The notes below the pieces were generated by a model, which was not told where the DNA came from, searched no databases, and worked only from the letters and a program-made list of their open reading frames with translations. Made by a program: the position numbers and the translations under genes. From Coniella vitis (Eukaryota > Ascomycota > Sordariomycetes > Diaporthales > Schizoparmaceae), in contig WUJK01000008.1 of the NCBI GenBank assembly GCA_011317545.1, positions 1,674,001 to 1,738,000 of the forward strand: a DNA stretch of 64,000 nucleotides, written 5' to 3'. Shown here in pieces: positions 21,426-34,425 of the stretch. Position 1 is the stretch's first letter. Each line of letters opens with the position of its first letter.

Positions 21426-24400
21426 CTTTGTATCAGGTATCAAATGAGGTGGACAACTCTGGTCCATTGATTGTGGTGGAGGGAGATTCTGCAGGTTGTT
21501 GGCCCATGACCACAAGCACGCGCAGCACATGCCCCAACAGCTGACGAGTGCTGCATTGAGCTATACAGCGATAGTTGAATTGTTTATCCAGGCCGTCAAC
21601 CGCATTGCAAGTAAAAAGAGTTGCTGCCACAGGCCAGCCGTCGAGTGGGGACGCGTGCGACCGTGGTGGGCAAGCCGGCCTCGAAAACAGTACTTACGAA
21701 GTGGGCAGCCAACTACATCCACTTGCTAGCTCGGTTCACACTTATTTTGTTTTATTTCATTTTTTGGGCCAGGTGGGCTCAGGACTGCGCCGTCGTGCTT
21801 TTGGGAGCTTGCTGCAAGGCTGTTTCGAGAGATAGGCACCGAGAAAGAGCCACAGCAGTGGCTCCCTTTTTGACTTCTGCAGATCAGTCTCTCTCGTTAT
21901 CAATCTGCCAGGCATTTCTCCTGTACCTGGGCCCCTCTTCAAGAGTGGCTTCTGCCGGTTCCGAGCGATTGCAAATCTGGGCAATTGAGCGGTTGCTATG
22001 TTTCCCGAAAACATAAGACGAGGCTTAATATAGAGCTTCTGGGCGGTCCGCTGTCGATGCAGCGTCAGAGACAACTGCCATGCAGGAGGAGGAGAGGGGG
22101 GAGGAGGCGCGCAAGCTGCAATGGATCGCCATCGTCAGACAGATAGATCGCGCGAGCAATCCTTTGGCTAGACTGGGAGGAATTGCTATTTTACCCTCTT
22201 GGACGCCTCCATTGTATCAGACAGAGGGGGGCCCAAAAAGAGCAAGTGCGGACTAAGCAGTTCGAAAAAGGAGCCGTACATAGTACAGTGAGTGTCTACT
22301 GTGAGTTATACATATAAATACTGTGTAAGTGCATGTACGCTTCATGTCTCACTATCCTCCACCGCTTTGTTCAAGCGCTTCCACAAGAAGTAATCGTACA
22401 TTGTAGGTGGAGAGAATAGAGCAGAAGGATGTCTGGCCAAGTAGCAGAAGAAAATATGACGAATTAGGCAAATTCACCGGTTCCGAAACAACGAATCATC
22501 TTTTGCCCAGACCCCGCAAAGAAGGAAGAAAAGGAAGAAAAAGGGTTCACCTGCATCGGCAGCTCGGTTTGCCGTCCAAAACAGATGTGCGTCCGTCCAC
22601 GCACACATGCATGCTGCCTTTCCCTCTGAACTGCGATTCAGAATAGCAGGGGGGGTGGAATAGCCATGCATGTGCTTGTCGGGCGGATACTCCATCACTA
22701 TTTGCTCAACAGGTGGCTGATTGGTAGAGTTCTGGGACAACAGGAGCGGTGACTCGGGAAATCGATGCTTCTCATAAAGACGTGTGTGCTCGCCCCTGCA
22801 TCCTGTACTATGTGTGTCATTCAACATTCTCGCGGTCAGTAAACAGTACTGTTGCATACTCACAGGAAACCACACACATCATACCTCAGTAACATCCGTC
22901 CGCCATGAGGGCTTCCTGTGGGCCTCTCAGCCTCTCTACTGCTGTGTGCGACCCTGCAAGGTCGCAGGCACATAGTCACTCCATCACATTTCGCTCACCC
23001 CAAAAGAACCTGGTATTCACTGGCAGCCTTTTGTGGACGTGTGCATCATTGCCGTGATGGGATATTGCTTGTCTGCCGGTCTTTAGGGTCGAACGCGTTA
23101 ATGGGATTGGTTTATAATTACTACTTAGCTATGGCATGACTTAAAATATGGTGTCATTGGTAAAGGCACTCACTTCACGCCGCCACTTCACAGCGTCACG
23201 ATCGTGGGAGCGATTGTACATGAATAATAACCAACTGACTGATTGACCATTTATCATGGATCATTACTATTGCTTTGTAAGTACTACCTGGGTATGATAT
23301 AGAACTGCTTCACCCTTCCAGAAGCAGCGCAATCCTTGCCACCGTCAAGCCTTCAACACGGAACAACCCGGGGGACTGGTATTCATCAAAAGTGCGCCTA
23401 TTTCCGAAGATGTTCCACATCTACCTTGGCTACATATTACATAGTAGCTTGATGTAGGTACACTTAGTGCAGTAGATGCATCTGGGAGACGGCTCCTAGC
23501 AGAGATTCTGGTGTCATATTATGTGCTCGCTGCTAATACGACACTCTCGGCCGTCTTGGCTCTTTATTAGCCTACAAACGTTAGCCTCCTCAGGTATTGT
23601 CTGTGTTAGTTGGCGGTCACGCTAAGCCAGCTTCGTATCGATGCTTGAGATACTGTTCTAGTCTGTTTCCTTTTTTATAAGCGCCTCACCAAGCTCCGCT
23701 TCTCGGTCAACCTCTGACCCAGAGGACGGGTCTAAGCGCAAAGTTTCTTGAACGACGGCCGTCTTATACCACAGTGCCAGTGATTTCTAGCTCTGAATAT
23801 TCAGTGCTTCATCGGTGTCGGTGTCGTTGCAGAATATAGACAAGCAAGTATCCTGTGTAGCAAGACCCCGTTTGGGGGCGGGAGCCGCCACTCTATTCGA
23901 GTCTCTGCCGTCTCCCTCCTTGAAACCGAAAGTGGTTCGTTTCGCCCTTCTGTTTTCTCTCCTTCCGCCAACCAGAACCCCATGACTTGTACTACCGAAC
24001 TGCAACTGCAAAAACATGTGGGCTTTCCCAGAGCAGCCCCGGTGTCTGGGAGCCAGGCGAACCAGCTGTTGTGGCTTGACCAGGACCAATATCAATCAGC
24101 GATTGCTCTGTACTATGTACTATAGTAATGACTGGGCGACCGGCTAGTGTTAGCACAAGGAACGCGCAGGGTCTTCCCGTGTCCACCACGGTAAGGTTCT
24201 CCCAGTACGCAGCACAATAAGCGTGCAGCATTGCAACAGATCGGAGAGGTTGCGCATGCGTGTGCATTGTGTTAATTATAACTCCCTCTATTATACAATG
24301 GTTCAGCAGCCTCCAAACCCACCTTGAGCCGCGATGAACCCTGAACAAGGGATTCCTGCTGTTGGGTTCTAGCAATTTCCCCCACAGAGGAGCCATCACC

Positions 24401-26840
24401 CCATCATACCTTTCTAGGACATTTCACGCGAGACTTCTACCACCCGAGTGAGCGGGATACTACATAGTATATACTTCGGGGTTGATGTTTCCGTTGATGA
24501 TGATCGTCGCTCATTGTTTTTTCTTTTGGGTTTAGCCTTGATATTACAGCGTACCTGTGTCTCCATTTTGGGCTCTCGTCAATTTGGTGCAGTGCCATAT
24601 ACTGCCGTTCGATTTCATGTTCCCTGTATCTCAATGACAGGTTGCCCTGCGGAGCACTTGAGTTATCGGGGTAATCATCGCCTGCCTTTTTAGAGGACCT
24701 GGCAATGAGCTTATCATGCCGTTGGCATCAACCAAATCTTCCACTTGGCTCTAGTTATATCTTAGTGAGAACCATCTTCCTTGGTCTTGCTTCGTGCCAG
24801 GGGAAAAAGGCTTGGGCTGGAGTATAAACTGTGTATTAATAAGCCGTAAATCTGTGCTGAAGTCCATTGGCTAATCAATCGAGCCACGCACTAGTGCCAG
24901 AAGACAACACCAAGAAGCAGCACTTACTGAGTTCTGACCCATAAATGACACATGAGTAAGCGCGTTATCTTAAGGTGCTTTTTGTAGTTGACGAGCTCTG
25001 CTCGAGGATCCTTCCAGGTCGCCATCGTCAGCGATGTTCAGCACCACTCCGGCCCCCAAAAAGGATCCCCATGGTAATACAAAGTGTGTGTGAACTTGGC
25101 AGACTATATAGTACTAAGGTGAACCGCACCCCTATTTTAGGTTGCAATTTGGATTTGGGAGAGCGAAAAGGGATCATTGATGGATGCGACAAGCGCGCCC
25201 AGCCGCCAGCGCGCTCCTGCATATCCATTGTTACACGGTACTGGCGGGTTTCACAGGCGAGTTTTGGCAGGCCATTCTTGACTATCCTGAAAATCAATCC
25301 TCTAGACTGGTCTTTTTTGGATCGCTCACTGGGGGCGGTGCGCAAACGTTCGCTTCTTGGCACAGTGGAAAGAAAATTGAGCCCCTTGCTTCCCTTTTTA
25401 CCGATCCTGCCGGAGGCATTCGGTGGCATGAAAGTTACTTTTTGACATTGTTGGTTTTTGTCGCATGTTTTCTTTTTTTAGTGAGTCGCGTGCAGATATA
25501 GACAGGGTCACAATCTCATGATGGCCGTGTGTGGAAGGCGCAGAGGGTGTGCTACGCCTCGAAGCTTTCCTGCCCGTGTGACACTCTCCCCCCCTTGGCC
25601 GAAGTGGAAACAGGTTCATTGCCAGATACGTCACGCGAGGTTAAGCGGATTGGCCCTCATTTTACTCCAATGAACGTAAAACGACAGCACGCTGTGTATA
25701 TGTGTGTTGCTTGATGCTGGGGCGCGCGTTCTAGACCGGCTGTGAGTTTGCATTGGCTCCCAGCGCGCACAACCTACGGAACCGGAAACGAGAGTGCAAA
25801 ACGGATGATGGGTGGCGTTTGTTGCCCTCTGGTGCGCTGAACAACGGGGCGTATTGCTCTCTCAATGCTCTGCACCCTGGACAAGGATGCAGGAGGAGTG
25901 TTCTAGGGCTGTGAGGCCGCAAATGGGGGGTTTGAAAGACTGTTTGATACGCCACGCCCAAGGTGTACCGGTCCAGCACTCCGAATAGACGCCCGCCTTG
26001 GGCCAAGTGCTCTAGTCAGTGGGTAAGCGATTCATCGCTCTTCAGGCTAGCAGCCAAAACGCGTTCGGCCTGTTCGCAGTACAATGGTAGAATGCTGAAG
26101 GGCAGCAAGGCTGGTTCTGCAGGAGCTGGAAGGAATGCAAAGGAAGAGAGCGACTGCTACCTTGGCTTGGCTTGGCCACCGACCGCTCAAGGCTGCGTTG
26201 TGAGTCTTGGCTGCGAGAGCCGAAACACACACATCTACGATGTATGCATACCACTATGTAATTTAGATCTTGCCTACATAGTATTGATCATTTCGATTCG
26301 GATATTTTCTGGAGAGCTTTGCCTCTTCATCTCTCACTTTTGCTTGTCGCTTGCGTAGGATTGTCAATATGAGCTGTCAGTCGGGCGATTGTGACTGGGT
26401 ACAGCACTTGCGACCTGGGGTTGTACCACGCAGTACTGTATATGTACTATGTAGCGTTGCACTGAGAATGAAATATGCACCGCAAAGGTACCTTTGTTAC
26501 TCCAGGTCTGTTATCTCACGGCAATAAGATTCGAAGAAATCACTTAGTAAGTCCACTGAGCCTGCAAACAGCAATCTGACAACCAAGACCACAGCAGGTC
26601 TCGGAGCGCACAGACATATGCGACTGCACCCTACGGCAGTACTAGAGCCTATAAAGTTGGTTGAGGGAGGGCTGTGAGCACAATGCGAGTCACGAAGGCA
26701 AGAGACAAAGTCAGCAAGCGAGGGTTGCGTACATACTGCGTACAGTCACCAGGCTTGCGATAAAGAGACTTCTGGAGCTCTTGTGTGTGGATATCTCAGA
26801 GTGTGGGCTACTACACACAAGTACTTCCACTGTACGTGCA

Positions 26841-26858
26841 GTACATAGTACTATGTAC
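26841..26858. repeat. Perfect 18-bp palindrome GTACATAGTACTATGTAC
   Basis: The sequence equals its own reverse complement over 18 bases; two overlapping copies of the dispersed 9-mer. It sits in gene desert 1. Confidence 0.95.
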
Positions 26859-28920
26859 ACAGACAGGCGTTAGACCAGGCACCGTACGGGGAAATGACTT
26901 TGACACCGTCTGGGGTACACGTGACCTAGGCGAAAGGATGCCTCCTTGCAGTTCTATCCCTGCTCCCACGCCCTCACGCTTGGATGCCTGTTCAGACGTC
27001 CCTGGCCCCCGTGGGCCCAAACCCTGAAACCGCGAACGAGCGGGAGAGAGCGATGCAGGTAGGTACCTCATCTTCTCACCTTGATTAGCATTGTCGTAAT
27101 CCCTCCTCCTCCTTCTCCTCCTCCTTGTTCCCCCTTTGGCACTCGGCCACCAACAAATCGACTCGAGAACGCTGCAATGGCGTCATGGTCATAGCTCGTC
27201 CTCCTTCTCCTCAGCGAAGTCAGGCTCTGCATTTGCCACTTGCCCTTGGCCCACAACCGGGCGGAGCACGATACCCTCATCAGCTTGCTTGCCTCAAGAT
27301 ACTTTACACTGCACTGGCGCCGCAGGCATGCTGCATTTCTGCTACAGAGTATACTATGGTATCATGGGTACTGTGTCCTCGGCGACCTGTGCTTCTTTGT
27401 AAGACCATACTATATACTACTATGTATGTACACCACGTATACCCACAGCAACGGCCATTATACCTTTACTATTACACATGTGTTATTATGCCATGCGACA
27501 GCACAGTCCGCTCTGTGTCCCCTCGAATCCACGCAGCTCTATACTATGTACTATGATACCCTCGACAGCCCCGTCCAGGACGCTGACAGGCCCAACTGCT
27601 GCCCCTGCAAATCCATTTTTTCTGGCACTGCAAGTGGGCCTGCAAGAGGCATCTGGATCTCTTTCAGCCGACATCCACCTCGGCTGTTGGTCCCATCTTC
27701 TCTTGCGTCCATAATTACTTTTCCTGTTCATGTTGGTTCTAATCTCTCTCTTGCTGCTTCCGCTTGCAAGCGAAACGAAACGCTACGCAAGGAAAGCAAG
27801 TACAATCACATCCACCATTTCTGCGCAACTAATAACTAATGGCTTCTCTTTCACAGTCTCGTGCGTCAGCACCTCGTGTGCACAGACATGTTCTCCTTGG
27901 GCTTTCCTGAGAGCTCTTACGAGCTTTCGTTTCCCGCACCACAGATCAGCAATGCGCATACATAGTATAGCCAAAACGCCAAGTACTATGTTGGAGATGA
28001 GTCTCTTCAACGGCCGTTCATCGATCATCCGATCTTCAAGCGGGGTTCTTCTTGGGTCAAGGGACGACACCGCTGGCGGGGAGGCCGGGGGGTAATATCC
28101 GGGAGGGGGCACAAGCTTCCCTCCCCTTGCACAGACAGGCTGCTGTGCTACATAGTACTCGCCTTGGGGGTCAAGGCTACATGGCAACGGCAGATGGATA
28201 GATTCCTGGACCGCTCCCCTCTTCTTGGCACCTCGGAGGAAGCCATGACAAGCAAGACTTCATTCGGCTATTCCGGCGAGACAGTGCCACGTTCTGTATA
28301 TCTTGAACGCCGTGCCGGCCGGCCGAAGCGTATGGGCATGCTTTGTCAACAAGGGCAAAGAGTTAGAAAATCTCCGAGCAGATTGCGACATTTTGTTGAC
28401 CTTCGGACCAACGTCAACAGCGCTCTGCATCTTGCGGGGGTGGGAGGACCGACAACCTAGACCATGCTGCGGATTCGTAACATGCTGCTCTACGCACATA
28501 CAGTAGTGCTGGCGGAGTAAAAGACGGGGTTCATCCTGGGGCTTTACATGGTACGGATGTTGCCGTTCGCTCCAGTGCTTCTTGCAGCTGATTTGGCAAC
28601 GCTTGCAATGCTCGTTCCTCATCAGCTACGTATTAAGTGCGTCTCGGTACAGAAAAAGCCAAGAGGAAAGCTACACTACTATGAGGTATCTAACACCTGC
28701 TCCAAATCGAAATCGTTTGCAGGTCCCGCTGCTTTTGTAGCGGCGTTTAGCCAAAAGTGCGGGGCCGGTCTTGCGTTCCAATACTTCGTACACACATATA
28801 GTCGGCCGGATGACAAAATGCGAACTGCTGCCGTCCGATGTTGGATAGTATTAACCAAATTGACTCTGAGCAGTGGCTGAGGCTTCTGTAATGACTTGCG
28901 ACACGAGGCCAAGGGTGCGA

Positions 28921-28932
28921 GGGGGGGGGGGG
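28921..28932. repeat. G12 homopolymer
   Basis: One of many G/C runs of at least 9 in non-coding parts: 2410 (10), 7533 (9), 13283 (11), 30306 (14), 32071 (9), 32703 (10), 33835 (11), 42868 (11), 50522 (11), 51727 (15), 56934 (10), 60958 (10), 62102 (10). Confidence 0.9.
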
Positions 28933-30305
28933 AGAAAATCCCGCACGAGCTTTGCTCAGATCGTCTCTGCGACCCGAGCTTGTTTGCTATACAAATGCCA
29001 TACTATGTAGTTACGCGACTGGTGTTTTGCTAGTACGTACATGCTTAGCACAGCATGCATGCGCGACCTCGCCAGGGCACATCCCAGCGCATCTTGTTGG
29101 AGCTCGGATAACGCTCGATAGATGGCACAGCCGACTCTATGGCAGGGCCCATTGATGTGGTGACGACCCATCGCAGGATGGACCCTCACGTTAGGTTTTT
29201 TCTTCCTGCTTCCTGCGTTGTTTTCTTCTTCCTGCATTTTCTTCTTGTCTTCGTCTTGTACAGCTTTGCTTGCTTGATGCCCCGCCCCGCTATACCCCTC
29301 TATGCTCCGTTCCGCAGTCAAAGTCTTATATGCAACGGACGAATCATGGCCGTACTTGGAGAGTATGTCGCCATGCAGCATATATCGCGCACAACTACAT
29401 GCTACATGCTACTATCATAGTATAGTACGTAGTACATATTCTGCGGGTCATGGTGCAGCGGGTCTGCGCTCCATGGAAGCTTCTGACGGCAACGATCAGT
29501 TCACAGTTCCTTTGTGCGATCAACCACCGGTTGGCTGTCAAACTCGGCCGTTGTTCGCTGCAATGGGCAACCTGCTCGGCCGGCCAAAACTAGTCACAAG
29601 GCAGCTGCAAGCCTGGATTGGTGTCAAACCGCAGCCCTGCGATTGTCTATGTGAGCAACAGTATGCAGTCGGATCATCATTTCAGCAGGACAAGGGGATG
29701 CACATATAGGCAGCCAAGTGATTTTTCCTTTCTGCATACTATGTTATGTCTGCTTATACATGGTAGCCTCCTACTAATGGTAGTCCCAGAGACCGCCAGT
29801 GCGTGCGGCGCGATCCGAGACCTGCGCTTATGCAGCCACACAACGTTCCTCATGACATAGTACAAAGGCTTTCAGCTCTTTTAGACTTTTTTTTGCGAAA
29901 CAGTGGGGTCGATCGATGTCTGGTTCGCTACAGAGAAGCGGCAACAGACCCGTGCGCGAGCCAATACAATACTATGGTAGCAACAGACGCAATGAACTCG
30001 GGCGAGAATCCGGCTCTTCAGAGAACAATCACGGACACACAGCTATACCGCATGTGTACATTTTCCAGCGCTGCCCCTTGGAAAGTCCTCGGAGTGCCCC
30101 TGGGGTTATCACTGTGCCTAACGAGCCAGTTCAACGGAGCAAAATGAGATGTAGACAAGCAATAAGCAACAATGGACAAGGCAATAGGAAAGAAAACGAG
30201 AACAGTGAGGCTAGAGGGTCACGTCACAGTCTTCAGCCCATGCTTTGCATCCTTCCAGCCCTGCGAATCCAAGCAGGCCAAGGGCCGAACTGAAGCCGAG
30301 TATTT

Positions 30306-30319
30306 GGGGGGGGGGGGGG
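30306..30319. repeat. G14 homopolymer
   Basis: Longest uninterrupted G run in desert 1. A T18 tract follows at about 30446-30461 after 120 bases. Confidence 0.85.
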
Positions 30320-31618
30320 ATTTGTCCGGTCTGACCTCATGTGCGATTGAATTTGTTTCATGTGGACATATTTGGTTCAATAGCTTGTTGCTGATGGCAA
30401 AGTTGCAGAAATGCTGCAGATGCTCGAGATGGTAAGGAGGGCGATTTTTTTTTTTTTTTTGATGCGAGCTTGGATGAGACTATTGATAGTCTTGGGTCAA
30501 GATTGTCCAAGTACGGGCCATAGCGAGTATCTGCTGACGCTCAGTTCTTGCCACTGTGCCAGGTCATATACGTAAGCACGGGCTGCCAATGTTTACGTGG
30601 TCTGTTTCGAAATACGTGTGCTCATGCATACTCGCACGAGACATGAATACATGACGCAGGCTTTCTTCTGCTTGTCACGAGGAACCCACCATAAACTTTT
30701 TGGTGCGTCTCGTTCTCGGCAGCCAAGCGCACGTGCCGGCAGCGGCTTTTACGAGGCCGACAACGTCTACATTTGATGGTTGTTTTGCATTTTTCAGCCG
30801 GTCTGCGGATGGCAAAGTGCAGCTGCAGAGCAAGTAATGGCAAGCGAGACGAGAATTTCTGGTTGTGGTCGAGATGGGCGCGTGTGGGTGTGGATCTTTT
30901 TTTCGTGCATGACTTTATCGGGCCATATGCTATCAATATAGCACTCTTTTCTGCGCATCTTAGCCCAGGTTGGAGCACCATCGGATTGCAGGCAGGAAGA
31001 AGCCACGGGACGCTGTCGGTATGGTCCCCTTCGAGCCTCGTCAGTCAGCCACGCAAGCCACCCTCAACGCGTTCAGCCCGTCCAGCCTCATCCCCCCGCA
31101 TCAATACTATGAGACATTGACAAAAAAGTCTCTAGCGCGGGCTACTCGGTGAACAAAAGGAAAGTGCGCTGTTGGGTGTCGGTGCCTACGTGCGGCTGCT
31201 ATGGATTGCTCGCAAGCAGACGAGGAAGTTCCATTGGGGCATGTGTTGTTGCTTTTTCCTTTTCTGGCAATCAATTGTTTTCTAGCCTTCTCCCCTTTTC
31301 TTTTGGTTGTCTCGGGCCGTAAAGCCACGTGGGGGCTATCTTCACATCGCAGTAATCCTGGTATCCTACCTTCGACGCTCCGAACTATTTCGTGGCTTGC
31401 ACAGCTTTCGCATATCAGGCATGCATAACGAGCATCTTTCGAGTCACGAGCCGAAAACGTCGATTTCAAGATTACCTAGTGTCGGTTGTACCACTGTTCA
31501 AATATTCGCAAGCATTGCAGAACGCAGAGAGCCGCTCACCAGATTGCCGCCTTGTTTGGATGACAAATTCTCCTCTGTTCCTTCCTTTATCTGTTTATGT
31601 ATCTTTTTTAATTTTTAA

Positions 31619-31640
31619 TTTTTTTTTTTTAAAAAAAAAA
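31619..31640. repeat. Inverted homopolymer T12-A10
   Basis: A run of T meets a run of A with no spacer, preceded by more AT-rich sequence. Confidence 0.9.
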
Positions 31641-32317
31641 GAACCATATTCAAATGTTACACGCTCACAAAGCCACACGTGAACCGGGTGTCCTGGATGG
31701 AGGGTGCCGAAGTGGGAAAAGGCGCCCCCAGCCGTCTACCGGGACGGTAGCATGTCTCTGGGTTATCTTTGCATCATATGCGCGCGGCTCCCTTCTTGTT
31801 CCCTGCTTTACAGAGCAGTATAGTACACATGTTGCGCTTCTGCCAGAATGGAAAGGACCTGTTGCGTGGGGGCTGCATGGCAACTAGGGCTTCACTTGCG
31901 TTGTCTGACATGACCCGTCTTTTAAGTCAAGACAAAACGGTATTCAGATTATCGAGTAGACGAGAACTCGAGCTGTACATGTGTCATTGCGCGTTGCATC
32001 AATGGCATATCAAGAGGGAATGTCGGATAACAAAGTACAAGCATTCCACGGGGGGTCACCACAACAAGATCCCCCCCCCAAAAAAAAGCCGAGCCGGAAG
32101 ATTCGGCCATGTTTGTACATGACGAGATATACTCTGCATTTTGCGAGCTCATGTCTCGGGGTGCATACCATACGTCCATTTGCATGGTTCATTCCACCTC
32201 CCGCCCTCCGCTTCACTTCGTCTTGTGTGCGCTTGGCCGAGCATGTTGCCCAAAAGGGGAGGAGGAAGGTTTCTCTCATTTAGTGTTTGAATCTCTGTTG
32301 CACCTTCCATATGGAGG

Positions 32318-32339
32318 TTTTTTTTTAAAAAAAAAAAAA
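32318..32339. repeat. Inverted homopolymer T9-A13
   Basis: The third T-run/A-run junction, 0.7 kb from the second; GGGGG and GGAGGGCGGAGGG follow. Confidence 0.9.
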
Positions 32340-34425
32340 TTTGGGGGCAGGGCGGAAGGCGGAGGGCGGAGGGTGAATGCAATATTCAGCCTCACATTGA
32401 TATATATGCCAAACTCGAAATCGAGGTGTACTTGGCGGTCTGCGAAAATGCATGGATACTATTTTGGTTCTGCAAAGACTCGTGGAGTACTTCACTATTG
32501 ATGGTACTCTAAGTTGATAAGTTGGACCGTAGTCATCTTTGTATGAGATTGCGACTGTGATTCATCGATTTCATCGATGTGTAAGAATAACATACACACA
32601 CACAAACACACAGGAGAGAAGGCGATGGTGATCGAAGCTCTTGCGCCATAATAAATATGTTGGATTGCAAACCCAAGACGATCCACTTCGCCAATAATAT
32701 ATCCCCCCCCCCTATAACCCAAAAAATGAATATCCTTTGATCGTCGTGTTCTGTGTAGTTGCGGTGTTTCAACAATCAACGGAATGGGTGAAAAGCAGAC
32801 CTCCAACAACAAGAAAGCATGGTCCGAAAGTACATACAAGTAGTCATTCAACGTATTGCGATCCATACGGCTTGCTAATGCAGAATCCTCACAATTAAAG
32901 TATAAGTGGGAAGTAGCAGCAGTGTTTTGTTGTTGCTATTGGCTTTAGTATGATATAGCTTGTCCTTTAGTTATATCTATGAGTATATGTAACATTGTTC
33001 CGATTACAGCAGAATCCTAGCAATCATTGTGCCTTTGATAGAGCTTCCCCTACTCCAGGTACCAGAAGAAAACAAGCTTTTCCTGTTTACTATCTGGTCT
33101 TGTGTGTTAATGCTCTATTTCACTACTTGATCATACTATCTCTGTTTCGATGACGATGATTCGTTCTTGAGGATTTCCAGGGCCTTAAGTCTAAGCATTA
33201 TTGTGAACCACCACTATAGAAACCATGGAGTACCGAGAGGATACGAGCACCCAATACATAGACCTAAGCATAGTTGCTCTCCTGGAAAATACGATATCTC
33301 AGTCTTGACATCACCCAATGCACTTATCGCTCCCAAAACGATCGCAGTGCAAACTGCCAAAATAGCAAAAAGGATCTCACAAGAATGATCTCAACATGTG
33401 TTGTTCTGTGTTGTTCATCGCCGGCATTTCAACGCCGCACTCGAAATACTGTATTGCCCTCTTTCGATTTGGGCAAGGCTCTCATGAGCCAGACACGCAG
33501 CTATCAATCATTCTTGGTCGGTCCATACGTTATGGGTATCTTGATACTTGACTTGACTTCTCAAGGTCACTAGGACACCCGGCATAACACGGTTCATGAA
33601 TCATCTCGTGGTATTTCTTAATGTATTTGTCTTAGTATCATGGAGTCTTAAGTGCGAATGTGGAACGTTGCATATTCACAACGACGTACGCAAGAAGTGA
33701 TTATCCTCCATAGCCGCAAACAAAGAAACGCTGGGGAGAAGCCAAGGGAATAATTGCTTGGAGAACAAGAACTGAGTCTGTTTTTTTCTCAAAAAAAAAA
33801 ATCAAATCAAATGATAATGATTCCGTTTCGGGGAGGGGGGGGGGGTCAGACTCGAGTCTACCATGAACAGTAGTTTGTATCATTGCCATTTAGGGCAGTC
33901 TTACTTTGAGTCCTAGTCTGTTCAAGGGATTGGAGTTGCTTGTACCAGAAGCAGGGCTGTGGACAACAGCCTTCTTGTTGAGAACCAGTCAGTATGCAGA
34001 AGCTACATCAAGTCAGCCATCGTGATGTTGCTTAATGCTTGATGCTGCTGCTCTTGAACCAAGAAAGCCACCCTCCACCACAATCAACTTGTTCCGCCAG
34101 AAAGAGAACCAAGTTGTAAAAACACAGGGTCAACATTTAATCTAGCTCTCCTAGTCTATCCATTTCCGCTCGTTTCTGTTCTACATGTACTGTATCTTCT
34201 GCAGGCAAACAAAACCAAAAACAATATCCATGACATATGCGCAAAAGACAACCACGCCTCTTCTCTGACACACTAGCACAAAAGCAAATGCAAGTGGCAT
34301 ACACATCATCATCTGAAAACGCAACTGTGAAAGCCCAATGTCTCAGATAGCAAGAAAACCTTAACAGTAAACACCCGCTTTCTGAGCCACGTACGCTGTA
34401 TCGACTCACTCTTCCGCCGCTCGCA

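Larger units (their letters stand above)
19760..34425. other. Gene desert 1 (about 15 kb)
   Basis: I read all frames and found no conserved domain, no multi-exon gene with consistent phase and no transposon protein. Short and medium ORFs (up to 182 codons, 20899-21447) are low-complexity or random. Composition is near that of the neighbours rather than AT-rich, so it does not look like RIP-degraded transposon sequence. Contents: microsatellites, long G/C runs, T-A inverted runs and roughly 15 copies of TACATAGTA/TACTATGTA. The left part is upstream of the CRIB gene; the right edge is the 3' side of the CorA gene. Confidence 0.6.

Noticed and set aside
20899..21447. 182-codon plus-strand ORF
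   Set aside because: Runs through a CTT microsatellite, no domain, no gene-like neighbours in other frames.
27783..28187. 134-codon minus-strand ORF with a Pro-rich start
   Set aside because: Contains a copy of the TACATAGTA motif in frame and shows no family likeness.
19760..34425. RIP-degraded transposon island
   Set aside because: The interval is not AT-rich, has no TpA-saturated blocks and no remnants of transposon proteins.
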